Assembly: GCA_013390905.1 (NCBI GenBank)
Contig: JACATG010000001.1
Span: 277,300-341,299 of the forward strand
Direction: 5' to 3'
DNA from: Marine Group I thaumarchaeote
GTDB lineage: Archaea; Thermoproteota; Nitrososphaeria; Nitrososphaerales; Nitrosopumilaceae
Length of the DNA stretch: 64,000 nucleotides
Of this stretch, positions 17,697 through 26,510 are shown in pieces. Both the position numbers and the translations under genes were made by a program. The notes beneath the pieces are model-generated. The model saw nothing but the letters and a program-made list of their open reading frames with translations, did no database searches and was not told the DNA's origin. Each line of letters starts with the position of its first letter. Position 1 is the first letter of the stretch.

Positions 17697-18254
17697 TTAA
17701 TAAATCATTAATTCTTTTTCTTCTAATAATGCATGTAAGTTGTTTACAGACCTATAAACATCTGACTCTTTTTTAGCACCCGTACAAACAAGTTTTCCTG
17801 AGGAAAATAATAAAATCACTGTCTTTGGGTCTAACATTCGATGGATGAGCCCTGGAAATTGTTCTGGTTCATACATACTTCTTGGTAATGTTCTTGCTGC
17901 TTGTTCCAGATGGATTTTGCCACCTAGATTAATTGAAGCTACAATGTTTTGAATTGTCACAGTAGCGTCTTTTTTTACTGGAATTCCTCCCTTACGAAGT
18001 TTTTGTACGACTGTCTTTACTGCCTTTCTTGCCAAATCTGGAGATTTAGAACCTGTACACACCATTTTACCTGAGGTGAAAATTAATGTTGCAGTTTTTG
18101 GAGTCTTTAATCTAAAAACTAAGCCAGGAAAATTATCAGGATGATATTCTACACCTGAAAAAGTTCTGGTGATTTCATTCAAGTCCATCTTCTGATATAC
18201 ATCTGCTGAAGCTACTACGTTTTCTATGCTTACAATAGGTTTTGTTTGTGGCAT
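17697..18254 (-). CDS. tbp: TATA-binding protein (first copy)
   Basis: TBP binds the TATA box and, with TFB, recruits RNA polymerase. The 185-residue protein is the usual two-repeat saddle. Each repeat contains a FPGL-R segment (FPGLVFRL near residue 42 and FPGLIHRM near 133) followed by ATLIF-SGKMVCTG and VILLFSSGKLVCTG. The DNA-intercalating Phe/Leu positions are kept. A second copy lies 3.2 kb away (21449-22009); the C-terminal halves are nearly identical and the N-terminal halves differ more. Confidence 0.97.
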   Translation of the reverse strand: MPQTKPIVSIENVVASADVYQKMDLNEITRTFSGVEYHPDNFPGLVFRLKTPKTATLIFTSGKMVCTGSKSPDLARKAVKTVVQKLRKGGIPVKKDATVTIQNIVASINLGGKIHLEQAARTLPRSMYEPEQFPGLIHRMLDPKTVILLFSSGKLVCTGAKKESDVYRSVNNLHALLEEKELMIY

Positions 18255-18346
18255 ATTTGGTTTTTTCTCTCTAAATTATAATAAAAACACTGCCATTATT
18301 TTGCTTTGCGAAGACTTGAACGAATGATTTAATTTAGATCTGACAA

Positions 18347-19480
18347 ATGTTGAGTTTAGTGAATTTTACAAATTTTGATTTTGATCAACTGTTTGCGATG
18401 AGTGATGACACAAATCCAATAATGATGCTCATCTGGATAATTCCGATAATTCTCTTTGTGTTTTATGGACAACGAATTCAATTGTACATTACTTCTGGTG
18501 AAATCAAAAAAGGAATTAAAAAACTCTATGGCTTTAAAGTAGAATCAAGAAAAGAACTAATTGATTATGTCACAAAAACTTTGAAACCTACAGACGATCC
18601 AACAAAAAAAATCGACCGATTTTTGGATTATTTTACTATTATGCCAGTTGACATGGATCCTAATGGCATAGTTGACAAAGTAAGGCATACGGTTAGGTCA
18701 AGAGAAGATTATACTCGAGAACATGTAAAATCACTTTTCCCAGAAATTAGTGATTTTGAATTAACTAAAATACAAACTATACTTGAAATAGCTTCTTCAT
18801 TACAAATGATTTACAAAATAATTAATCACATGTTTTTAACTGCAAAAAAACAAAACAACTATCCGCTAATTTTACCTTTGCAGATGATTCTTCCTTTTGT
18901 AATGGAGCAAGCGGAGGCAATGAAAGAAGCAATTCCTGCATTTAAAGCAGGACAACCTGTTGGAGATGGAATTGGTTCAATGGTTGTTGGAAAAATGATG
19001 TTGGAATGTGAAAAAGAAATAGTTGCATTTCAAACTGTTCTTGCAAAAACTGAATTTGAGACTAGGACATTGTTTCTTTTAAAAGCTGAAGGACCAAGTT
19101 CTACTGTAGGACGGCTTGCTGATGCATTAGAAACAATTGTTTCTAGTAACAAACTTGATGCAATAATTATGATTGATGCTGCATTAAAAATGGAAGGTGA
19201 AGATTCAGCATCTATTGCCCAAGGTTTCGGCGCAGCAATTGGTGGAATTGGAGTTGAGCGATTTCAAATTGAAGCAATTGCAACTAAAAATAACATCCCA
19301 GTCTTTTCTATAGTGGTTAAACAATCGGTTAAGGAATCAATAACCTTGATGACAAAAGAAATTGCTAATCAAGCTGATGATGTGCGTTCACAAGTTTATG
19401 AAATGATTCAAGAAAGTACCAAACAGGGTCAGTCTGTGGTGATAATTGGCGTAGGTAATACTGCTGGAGTGCTTCAATGA
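18347..19480 (+). CDS. DUF1512 family membrane protein
   Basis: The 377-residue protein has one membrane helix near residues 24-40 ending in FYGQRIQ, a conserved opening of archaeal DUF1512 proteins, and then a large soluble part. Recognisable stretches are DRFLDYFTIMPVDMDPNG near residue 90, and a C-terminal DAALKMEGEDSASIAQGFGAAIGG. The function of the family is not known. It is coupled to the downstream zinc-ribbon gene by an ATGA overlap. Confidence 0.88.
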   Translation: MLSLVNFTNFDFDQLFAMSDDTNPIMMLIWIIPIILFVFYGQRIQLYITSGEIKKGIKKLYGFKVESRKELIDYVTKTLKPTDDPTKKIDRFLDYFTIMPVDMDPNGIVDKVRHTVRSREDYTREHVKSLFPEISDFELTKIQTILEIASSLQMIYKIINHMFLTAKKQNNYPLILPLQMILPFVMEQAEAMKEAIPAFKAGQPVGDGIGSMVVGKMMLECEKEIVAFQTVLAKTEFETRTLFLLKAEGPSSTVGRLADALETIVSSNKLDAIIMIDAALKMEGEDSASIAQGFGAAIGGIGVERFQIEAIATKNNIPVFSIVVKQSVKESITLMTKEIANQADDVRSQVYEMIQESTKQGQSVVIIGVGNTAGVLQ

Positions 19481-19659
19481 TGTTCTCTAAGAAAAAAATT
19501 ACCACTGCATACACTGTTGAGAAATGTACAAAATGTGGAATGTTAAGAAAAAGAAAATTTGCCGAAGGTGATGTTTTATTTACCGAATCTTCAAAATGTA
19601 CTTCATGTGATGGAATGACAAATATTGAAAAAATATTTGGTGAAACTATTGAGCAATAG
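19477..19659 (+). CDS. Small zinc-ribbon protein
   Basis: The 60-residue protein has CTKCGM and CTSCDG, two CxxC pairs 26 residues apart, which form a zinc ribbon. The remainder is basic. Its ATG overlaps the TGA of the DUF1512 gene (ATGA, 4 bases), so the two proteins are made from one message and may work together. Its 3' end overlaps the convergent map gene by 14 bases. Confidence 0.78.
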   Translation: MMFSKKKITTAYTVEKCTKCGMLRKRKFAEGDVLFTESSKCTSCDGMTNIEKIFGETIEQ

Positions 19660-20542
19660 TTGTTATCGTCACTCCATTTTCATTTGGAATGAATGTATGT
19701 TCAGCTTGAGCAACTCTTTGCTCATTTACTTCAATAAGAATAGGATAAGCTTGCACCGCTTTTTTCTTAATCAAAATTCCTAGTAATTCTCTTGCTCTCT
19801 TTTCTTCCCATTCTTTTGTGATCCATCTTAACGCAAACGGTAGCATGTTAAAATTCTTCCAAATAAAATCAAGTAATCTATCTGCTTCAGAATCTTTTGT
19901 TTTCTTTCGTGAATTTATGGCAAAAATATTTTTTATTTGCCCGTTTCTGACAAACCCTCCGCCTTGTTCTGTTGTTACAAATGGCTCACATGCATAAGCA
20001 GAATTCTCTGAAAGCGAAAATCCTCCAATTGACCAAATATTTGGAATAGATCTTCCAGCATGTATTGTGTATTGTTCTAATGAATGTCCACTAAGATTTG
20101 CAATTGGTTTGAATCCCCTTTGTTTAATTGTAGATTCTATAGTGCGTCCAATGTCACTGACCTTTATTCCTGTTTTTATCATAGACATTGCATTCCGTAA
20201 TGCTTCTTCCGCTGCTTGAACTAATCCATCAAATTGGGCATCATAACAAACAGTTACTGCCGTATCTGCAATGTAGCCGTTAATCTGTACACCCAGATCA
20301 ATTTTTACCAAGTCCGTATCTTTGATTGTAATTGGATCATTTGGTTCTGCAGTATAATGAGCTGCAACTTCATTAATACTAGTATTCACTGGAAATGCAC
20401 ATTTTGCCCCTCTTTTTTTAATCTTCTCTTCAACTTGTTCACAAATTTCATAAACTGTTTTTCCAATCCAGTCTTTCACTCTGACTACTTCTCTTACTTC
20501 AGCAGCAATCTTTCCTGCTTTGACATAATCCTCAATTTGCAC
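19646..20542 (-). CDS. map: Methionine aminopeptidase, type II
   Basis: This enzyme removes the initiator Met from new proteins. The 298-residue length and the helical insert in the C-terminal half mark the archaeal/eukaryotic type II. The dinuclear metal ligands are in place: Asp in KIDLGV, Asp in IADTAVT, His in LSGHSLEQY, Glu in ACEPFVT and the final Glu near the C-terminus. The N-terminal His in VAAHYTA is the substrate-binding residue. It is monocistronic. Confidence 0.95.
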   Translation of the reverse strand: MQIEDYVKAGKIAAEVREVVRVKDWIGKTVYEICEQVEEKIKKRGAKCAFPVNTSINEVAAHYTAEPNDPITIKDTDLVKIDLGVQINGYIADTAVTVCYDAQFDGLVQAAEEALRNAMSMIKTGIKVSDIGRTIESTIKQRGFKPIANLSGHSLEQYTIHAGRSIPNIWSIGGFSLSENSAYACEPFVTTEQGGGFVRNGQIKNIFAINSRKKTKDSEADRLLDFIWKNFNMLPFALRWITKEWEEKRARELLGILIKKKAVQAYPILIEVNEQRVAQAEHTFIPNENGVTITTIAQ

Positions 20543-20880
20543 ATTTTTGATCTTTTGAGTGCCTTTAAAATGATTATCTGAAGACTTGACTTAGCTTTGA
20601 GTATCCACAACGTTTTCTATTTTGTATAATTTTTCTAGTACTTTTGGCTCTTTTCTCGGTTCACAATTAATTAAAACAAAAGTTTTGAACGTAACATTAG
20701 TAGCAAATTATCAAATTTTTCTTTTGTGATTAGATTAGGCCAAAACAAGTCTAAAATCATATAATTTTTAAGGCTAAATGAACAAAAGCTTTACGTAGTG
20801 CTTCAGCAAAAAAAGGTTCTAAAAGTAACAAGAAACGTTAGAATTTATTTTCCATTGAATGTTTATGGCATTGATGAAAA
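20543..20880. other. 338-base gap between map and the P-loop gene
   Basis: The sequence is AT-rich and holds the divergent promoters of map and the P-loop gene. The only coding-like stretch is on the plus strand from about 20765 to 20887, 39 codons without a stop and without an ATG; a GTG at 20798 would give 29 residues (VLQQKKVLKVTRNVRIYF...), overlapping the P-loop start by a few bases. I do not call it a gene. No RNA or repeat is visible. Confidence 0.4.
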
Positions 20881-21372
20881 ATGTTAACAACAATCTTAGT
20901 TGGCTCAAGCGGAAGCGGAAAGTCAACCCATGCCAAGACCTTAGGTCAGGTAATTTGTTCTACAGACAAATATGTCGAAGAACAGGCAAGAATACTTGGA
21001 GTAAGTTACGATAAAGCATTCCAGATGTTACAGTCAATCGGTATATTTAAGAAATTTACCAAGTACTTTTACGAGGACATCGATTACTGTATAAGAAACA
21101 ACAAGGATTTTGTGATTGACAGAACTAACCTGAGCTCTGAAATGAGGTGCAGTCTTATTTTGAAACTCAGGGGAATGGCAAGAAAATATGGAAAAATAAT
21201 CATCATCAAAGGAGTGTACTTTGTTACTCCGAAGAATGTTATTTTGCAAAGATTGGAACATAGAAAGAATATTGAAAACAAATCAATCTCTGTAATGCTT
21301 GTCGAGGAACAAATCAAAAAATATGAACTACCCACAATCGAAGAAGGATTTGATTACTTGATCAAAAAATAA
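20881..21372 (+). CDS. P-loop kinase of the polynucleotide kinase/AAA_33 type
   Basis: The 163-residue protein opens with a Walker A motif (LVGSSGSGKSTHAK) at residues 6-19. It continues with the pattern of T4 polynucleotide kinase-like phosphotransferases: STDKY after the P-loop, FVIDRTNLS as the Walker B-like strand (about 80), and an Arg-containing lid (LQRLEHRKN near 125). It probably phosphorylates a nucleic acid 5' end or a small molecule; no phosphatase or ligase domain is attached. Codon choice (AGG, CTC, AGC) differs somewhat from the neighbours, which together with the phage-like family suggests acquisition. Confidence 0.82.
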   Translation: MLTTILVGSSGSGKSTHAKTLGQVICSTDKYVEEQARILGVSYDKAFQMLQSIGIFKKFTKYFYEDIDYCIRNNKDFVIDRTNLSSEMRCSLILKLRGMARKYGKIIIIKGVYFVTPKNVILQRLEHRKNIENKSISVMLVEEQIKKYELPTIEEGFDYLIKK

Positions 21373-21448
21373 TATCTATTCAGACCAATTTGTATTGTAC
21401 TTTCTGTAATGATCTTGTAAACTGCTGTACTAATATTAGATAGTATAA

Positions 21449-22009
21449 CTAATCGTACATCATCAAGTCTTTTTCTTCAAGCAGATTATGAAGACTATGC
21501 ACTGAGCGATACACATCTGATTCTGTCTTGGCACCAGTACAGACTAGTTTACCTGATGCAAAAACCAAAATTACTGTTTTAGGATCAAGCATTCTGTGAA
21601 TTAATCCTGGAAATTGTTCAGGTTCATACATACTTCGAGGTAATGATCGTGCAGCTTTTTCAAGATGAACCTTTCCTCCAAGGTTTATTGAGGATACGAT
21701 GTTTTGAACAGTTACAACTGCATCTTTTTTGATTTTAATTCCTCCTTTTCTTAATTTTTTAACTACAATATTTACCGCCTTTACAGCAAGTTCCTCTGAT
21801 TTTGAACCAGTACATACCATTTTACCTGTACTAAAAATTAGAGTTGCAGTCTTTGGATTTTTCAGTCTAAATACTAATCCTGGAAATTGTTCAGGGTGAT
21901 ATTCAGTGTCTGGGAATTTTTTTGTAATTTCATATAGATCTAATTTCTGATCAACTGATGCAGACGCTACAACATTTACAATTTCAATTATGGGTTTAGT
22001 AACTGCCAA
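21449..22009 (-). CDS. tbp: TATA-binding protein (second copy)
   Basis: The 186-residue protein has the same double-repeat saddle as the copy at 17697, with FPGLVFRL and FPGLIHRM in the two repeats. The second repeat and the linker SINLGGK are almost unchanged between copies. Most substitutions fall in the first 100 residues, for example in the loop after the FPGL strand and near the N-terminus. Two TBPs and several TFBs are known in Nitrosopumilus; different pairs may direct different promoters. Confidence 0.96.
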   Translation of the reverse strand: MAVTKPIIEIVNVVASASVDQKLDLYEITKKFPDTEYHPEQFPGLVFRLKNPKTATLIFSTGKMVCTGSKSEELAVKAVNIVVKKLRKGGIKIKKDAVVTVQNIVSSINLGGKVHLEKAARSLPRSMYEPEQFPGLIHRMLDPKTVILVFASGKLVCTGAKTESDVYRSVHSLHNLLEEKDLMMYD

Positions 22010-22045
22010 CGAGAATTAAGTTAAAGAAACCACATTTAAAGAGAT

Positions 22046-22156
22046 TTAAAACGGATTCATAAACTGATTCAATGAAATTACATTGCTTTCCTTAGTACTT
22101 TGATTCTCAATATTTGACAGATATTGTTCCCTTGTTAGTTCTTCAATGTAGAACAT
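22046..22156 (-). CDS. Doubtful short frame, 36 codons
   Basis: ATG at 22154-22156 opens MFYIEELTREQYLSNIEN... to a TAA at 22046-22048. The frame is open for about 20 further codons upstream without a start. The residue mix (Glu, Asn, Gln, Ser) is protein-like and could be a small gene or the relic of a larger one. It sits between tbp2 and tRNA-Pro with no neighbour to support it. Confidence 0.28.
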   Translation of the reverse strand: MFYIEELTREQYLSNIENQSTKESNVISLNQFMNPF

Positions 22157-22259
22157 TATTACAATTTGTACGATTTGACCTAATTTAGCAAGTATAAGTA
22201 AAAAAATTTGAATAATTCATATCTGTGAAGCTTAAATTGGGCAACTTTTAGGATTTACT

Positions 22260-22336
22260 GGGATCGTGGTCTAGCTTGGTATGATTCTGCGTTTGGGACG
22301 CAGAGGTCGCGCGTTCGAATCTCGCCGATCCCACCA
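22260..22336 (+). tRNA. tRNA-Pro (anticodon TGG)
   Basis: The acceptor stem GGGATCG (22260-22266) pairs with CGATCCC (22326-22332), followed by A and an encoded CCA. The anticodon stem CTGCG/CGCAG encloses the loop TTTGGGA, anticodon TGG at 22294-22296, which reads proline codons. The T loop is TTCGAAT. The T stem GCGCG/CTCGC has one C-T mismatch. There is no intron. A possible box A (CTTAAATT) lies about 25 bases upstream. Confidence 0.95.
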
Positions 22337-22481
22337 CTAATCATTATCTTATTATCAAATTGTTACACAGTGCTACTGCCGAGCAATGAAGAAGAGTTAG
22401 AGTAATGATTTTGAAATGAAGTAAACTAATTGGTTCTGAGCTCCGGCATGTTTTTATCAATTCTATGATGTCTAGATTTAA

Positions 22482-22715
22482 TTGAAATTTGAAAGACGAG
22501 ATATACTTTTGATTGTGGGGCTTTTGCTTTTTATGATTGGCTTGACGCCCTTTACGGGACTTTTTTATGCTGTTATTATAGTAATAATCATGTATTTTGG
22601 AATTAAAGTGTACGTAGGAAAGAGAAAACAATCAATTGAAAGAGATGTGGGAGAAGGAATCTGCATGGAATGCGGCTCTAAAATTATCAATAAGAAATGC
22701 CCAAATTGTAATTAG
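22482..22715 (+). CDS. Membrane protein with C-terminal zinc ribbon
   Basis: The 77-residue protein has two hydrophobic helices (residues 8-24 and 28-45), a basic linker (KRKQSIER) and a cytoplasmic zinc ribbon with CMECGS and CPNC. The start is TTG, as no ATG or GTG lies in frame before the first helix. Such membrane-tethered zinc ribbons are common in thaumarchaea and have no known function. A histidine kinase remnant begins directly after it. Confidence 0.7.
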   Translation: MKFERRDILLIVGLLLFMIGLTPFTGLFYAVIIVIIMYFGIKVYVGKRKQSIERDVGEGICMECGSKIINKKCPNCN

Positions 22716-22724
22716 TATGTGTAG

Positions 22725-22916
22725 TTAGTTTCAGAGGCATTAATTTTTGATTCACTTTTTAGAACAAAGGCTTCAGGTACTGGACTGGGCTTGCCATTTT
22801 GCAAAAAAATTATAGAACAACATAAAGGAACTATATCTGTCTCAAGTAATCCAACTACTTTTACAATCAAGTTACCTACAAATGATCTAACTATGATCAA
22901 ATTACCTGTAAATTGA
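22725..22916 (+). pseudogene. C-terminal remnant of a histidine kinase
   Basis: The frame reads IFDSLFRTKASGTGLGLPFC, then KKIIEQHKGTISVSS and a final TIKLP. This is the F box, the G2 box and the last strands of a HATPase_c domain, the ATP-binding end of two-component sensor kinases. There is no start codon and nothing upstream that could be the H box, N box or G1 box; a stop lies at 22722. Only about 55 residues of a kinase of several hundred remain. Confidence 0.8.
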
Positions 22917-22964
22917 TAAAAAATGTCACGGTAATACATTAACATTTCTGATTTTTATATCCTA

Positions 22965-23891
22965 TTGACCACACTCTACGGTATGCCTTCATCACCTCAA
23001 AATGGTATTTTTGGAAATTTACAAGCATACAAGTTTCATATTAGACCTACTGCACAGCGCCTTTTCGGGGACTCCTCTCAAATCAAAAAAACAAATCATC
23101 AACAAAATGTACAACATTTACTTCGAATTTTAATGCTAAGTGGAACTGGAACCACTTGGGATATGGCAAAAATAATGGTTCAAAATGATATTTCAAAGGT
23201 AAGAACTAGAGAAAAGAATTACCGAAGATTGTTAATTGGACGAGTTGATAGAGGAAAATCTTCTGAAGGGATATTGCAATCAGGATTGGTGGTAAAAGAC
23301 GGTAAGAGCTTTAAGCGAGCTCCTGCTGATAAATACCGCCTTTCATTACATGGAATACTGTATTCTTTGGATGTCTTGAGACCAACTAATAATGAAATTG
23401 ATATATTATCTTCAAAATATTCACATATTCTTCCAAAGGTTTTTGGTAAATGGAATTATCTGAAACCAATTATTGGAAAAGATCTTTACAATTTGAAAAT
23501 TTTAGCAAAAGGTGAGTTATTAGATGATCAAAAAAGTGCTGAATTTTCTAGTTCTCCTTTTCACGAGTTGATGCTTTTCTTTACTATGAAATATAGTAAA
23601 AATCTTGCAAGTATTTCAGAACATGATTTAGCTGATCAAATTTCATTCTGGTTTTACACTAGCTTGTTATATAATTCAAAATTACATCTAGATAAAAGAA
23701 AAAGAACATTGGGAGTAAAAAGACTCATGCAAATTTTTCAAGATGATGAAGATCTAGCAAAGTGGTATGTATCATTTTTTAACGAAACTAAAGCATTCTA
23801 TAAAGAAGGCCTTCAAATTCTAAATCTGACTACAATCTTCCCAAAAAATATTCAGAGTTGGTCAAAACATTCTCATTCATCAACTAAGTAA
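22965..23891 (+). CDS. Winged-helix-containing hypothetical protein, 308 aa
   Basis: Residues 45-125 look like a winged helix: helices around HLLRILMLSGTGTTWDMAKIM, a basic recognition region (RTREKNYRRLLIGR) and a wing closing in YRLSLHGILYSL. The rest is helical with no known motif. Thaumarchaeal genomes carry several related proteins of this layout with unknown roles. The start is TTG at 22965, with an ATG at 22983 (residue 7) as alternative. It lies between the remnants of a histidine kinase and a possible response regulator. Confidence 0.72.
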   Translation: MTTLYGMPSSPQNGIFGNLQAYKFHIRPTAQRLFGDSSQIKKTNHQQNVQHLLRILMLSGTGTTWDMAKIMVQNDISKVRTREKNYRRLLIGRVDRGKSSEGILQSGLVVKDGKSFKRAPADKYRLSLHGILYSLDVLRPTNNEIDILSSKYSHILPKVFGKWNYLKPIIGKDLYNLKILAKGELLDDQKSAEFSSSPFHELMLFFTMKYSKNLASISEHDLADQISFWFYTSLLYNSKLHLDKRKRTLGVKRLMQIFQDDEDLAKWYVSFFNETKAFYKEGLQILNLTTIFPKNIQSWSKHSHSSTK

Positions 23892-23973
23892 ATTCAGAGA
23901 ACATATCTTCCAATGACTCTAATGAAATAGGCTTTCTTACAGGTTTAGAAATACCTAATAGTTCAATTTTAAT
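23884..23973 (-). pseudogene. Possible C-terminal remnant of a response regulator
   Basis: The minus strand reads IKIELLGISKPVRKPISLES and then LEDMFSEFT to a TAG, after an in-frame TGA. The short GISKPV...SLESLEDMF pattern resembles the last strand and helix of receiver domains, where a conserved Lys-Pro precedes the final helix. Nothing of the phospho-acceptor Asp region is seen. It overlaps the end of the winged-helix gene by 8 bases. Confidence 0.4.
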
Positions 23974-24205
23974 TCAGTTCATTCACGATTTTTTATTCTA
24001 TAAGTTCATCCAACGTTGGTTTGTATGAAATTTGTCCACTCCAGAATGATTCCTACGGATCTCATATAAGCCAAAAAACACCTATTTTACGCATGAACAA
24101 TACCCGTAGAGTTGGATTTCTGAGGTCAACTTTAACAATAAGCTCAACTTTTCCTCAATTTCATTCTAAAATGACTCCTTTAGTCAAACAAATAAGGAAA
24201 CAGCA
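23974..24205. other. Non-coding stretch before the LTD protein
   Basis: No frame on either strand reads convincingly. A plus-strand frame at 24021-24209 exists but has no family resemblance and odd composition. The region should hold the promoter of the gene at 24206. Confidence 0.5.
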
Positions 24206-26476
24206 ATGAATCGGAACCTATCAATTGTATTTTCTATACTCTTACTTGTAGGTATTATAGTTCCTGCATACGGTCAGACAAATTATGATGATGTTGTAAT
24301 TAATGAGGTAGACATAAACCCTTTTGGAGATGATTCAGTAAATGTAAATGAATGGATTGAACTTTACAATCCTACTGATTCTGATATTGATTTAGGTGGT
24401 TGGGAAATTGCATCTACAACTGGTATCAAAAAAACAATGACTATTTCTCCTGGTACAATAATTAAGTCAGGAGAATTTTTGACATATCAATATCAGACTG
24501 TTTGGTTTACAGATGTTAATGAATCTGTTGAACTTAGAGATGAAAATGGAATTGTTATTGATAAAACTCCTGTGATTTCTGATATTCAAAATGACTTTAC
24601 ATCTTGGCAGAGAATCTATGATGGTTATGACTTGGACAGTTATGATGATTGGAAATTTGAAACATCTACAACCGGTTTATCAAATGGAAAACTGGTAGAA
24701 ATACAAAAACCAACAGAAATTACTGTAACAGTTTCGTCAGAAAAATCTTCATATCTATTTGGTGATGTAGCAATTATTACAGGGAGTATTTCTGAAGTTT
24801 TTGCTTATAAACCATTTTTTCAACCTGAACAAATTCTAGTTATTATCTCCGGTGGTAACTTTTACAAAACTGTAACTCTATATCCTGATCTCAATCTAAA
24901 TTATGAGACAACTCTTAGTCTACATCATGTTCTTGGAATCAATGAAGGAATCTATGATGTATCTGTTAACTATGCTGGGGCTACGGCAAACACAAATTTC
25001 TCTGTAGAAAGTGAATTAGTTGAACAGGAAACTAAAGAAGATAGCTCATTTAGTATTACCACTGACAAAACTCAATACCTTCCAGGACAACAAGTTTCAA
25101 TTACTGGTTTTACCACAGAAACAATTCCATTTCAGGGAATGAAATTTTCCGTCAAAGATTCTCAACGCACTATTATCTATAGTGGAACCCTATTCCCAAC
25201 TAACGGCGAATTTGCAACTAATATTTTCCTTACAACTGTAAACCCTAACTATGGAACTTATGAGATTATTGCTGAATATTTTGATAAGGCTGATTTAACA
25301 ACTTTTGAGGTAGTTGAGGACTTTAAAGAAGATGAATATGTTGCTTCTGATGAACCATTGACAATCTTTCTTGATAAAGAAATCTATGAACTTGGCGATA
25401 AAATGATCATTAGTGGATTAATCAAAAATCCACTTTCAAATACAAGTTATGAAACTGGTTCTCGTTATATTGGTTCTTCTGTTGCAATTTCATTTTCTGG
25501 TGACTCCGATGTAAATAGTGGTGTTCTTGTTTCCCTTGACTTTACAGCACTTCCTGACACTTCAGGAAATTATTCACTTCAAACTGATGTTACTAACATT
25601 ATCTTCACCGATGGAAATTATGTTGTTAAAGCTCAATATTTGAGTAACACTGCAACAAAAACTTTCACAGTTATTGATCCCTTTGTTTTTAATCCTGATG
25701 ACCCCCTATCTCTCTTAGTTTCTACAGACAAGTCCGAATATCATCCTGGTGATACAGTAATAATTACTGGAAATTCAAACAAGCCAATTTATCTTGAAAA
25801 TTTTGACGTAAGTGTTATTCAAAAAGCAGATATTGATATCACGTGTGCTAATTTTAGTTGTGGAATACATGCTGGTCCTGTAACTTCTATCCGTACAAGT
25901 CCTTTTGGTTCATTTACTCATGAATTTATGATCCCTAATTCTATGTCTGCGGTAGGATCATACGAAATAACAGTTGATGCTGACTTTGAAATAAAGCGTA
26001 TACAATTTGATGTAATTGAAAAACCTCAAACTCTAAAATTGAAAACTGTGATTGAAAAAGAAAACCGAATTCCTGGAAAAATAATTTCTATATTGACTGA
26101 GGAAAAAATTGTTGACAATACAAGCATTGCACCCAGAGTTCTTTCTGGTTCTTTGATAACAACTTTAAGATCTGATGAATCAAACGTCAATCTTAAGATA
26201 TCAACTACAACTGGCATATGTATTATTGGCCCTAATGCCGATTGTTTAGTTAAAGAATCCACAAGAAAACAGGGACAAATCTATGATGTTGTTGAAGTTG
26301 ATGGAATTAGCCTTAATGTGAGATATAGCGGTCCGGATGTACGCCTAGAAAAATTCAGCATTCTACCTGAATCCTCCACTGAATTCTTACCTGATGCAAA
26401 TTGGAACGTTGAAGTCATCAAGGATGACCAAGTTTCACGATTCTATTACAAAATCACATACAAAACCCTAGAGTAA
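24206..26476 (+). CDS. Large secreted protein with lamin-tail domain and repeated beta domains
   Basis: A signal peptide (residues 1-23, cut near AYGQ) leads into a lamin-tail domain (about 28-160: VVINEVDINPFG, NEWIELYNPTD, GWEIAS). Four or more Ig-like repeats of 110-120 residues follow, each opening with Tyr-x-x-Gly-Asp: YLFGDVAIITGS, YLPGQQVSITGF, YELGDKMIISGL, YHPGDTVIITGN. They resemble MG2-type beta domains of surface proteins. No C-terminal anchor helix is present, so it is either free or bound to the S-layer. It may mediate surface attachment or binding; no enzyme motif is seen. Confidence 0.85.
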   Translation: MNRNLSIVFSILLLVGIIVPAYGQTNYDDVVINEVDINPFGDDSVNVNEWIELYNPTDSDIDLGGWEIASTTGIKKTMTISPGTIIKSGEFLTYQYQTVWFTDVNESVELRDENGIVIDKTPVISDIQNDFTSWQRIYDGYDLDSYDDWKFETSTTGLSNGKLVEIQKPTEITVTVSSEKSSYLFGDVAIITGSISEVFAYKPFFQPEQILVIISGGNFYKTVTLYPDLNLNYETTLSLHHVLGINEGIYDVSVNYAGATANTNFSVESELVEQETKEDSSFSITTDKTQYLPGQQVSITGFTTETIPFQGMKFSVKDSQRTIIYSGTLFPTNGEFATNIFLTTVNPNYGTYEIIAEYFDKADLTTFEVVEDFKEDEYVASDEPLTIFLDKEIYELGDKMIISGLIKNPLSNTSYETGSRYIGSSVAISFSGDSDVNSGVLVSLDFTALPDTSGNYSLQTDVTNIIFTDGNYVVKAQYLSNTATKTFTVIDPFVFNPDDPLSLLVSTDKSEYHPGDTVIITGNSNKPIYLENFDVSVIQKADIDITCANFSCGIHAGPVTSIRTSPFGSFTHEFMIPNSMSAVGSYEITVDADFEIKRIQFDVIEKPQTLKLKTVIEKENRIPGKIISILTEEKIVDNTSIAPRVLSGSLITTLRSDESNVNLKISTTTGICIIGPNADCLVKESTRKQGQIYDVVEVDGISLNVRYSGPDVRLEKFSILPESSTEFLPDANWNVEVIKDDQVSRFYYKITYKTLE

Positions 26477-26510
26477 ATTCAAAATACTGTTCATTTTATT
26501 ATTGAATGAA

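Noticed and set aside
22260..22336. tRNA-Pro as integration site of an element
   Set aside because: No integrase gene or repeated tRNA 3' end is visible nearby, and the accessory region lies 26 kb away.
22712..22945. Minus-strand frame of 77 codons
   Set aside because: It is the shadow of the histidine kinase remnant on the plus strand, which has clear G box motifs.
24021..24209. Plus-strand frame before the LTD protein
   Set aside because: No upstream signal, no family resemblance, and the sequence reads like promoter DNA.
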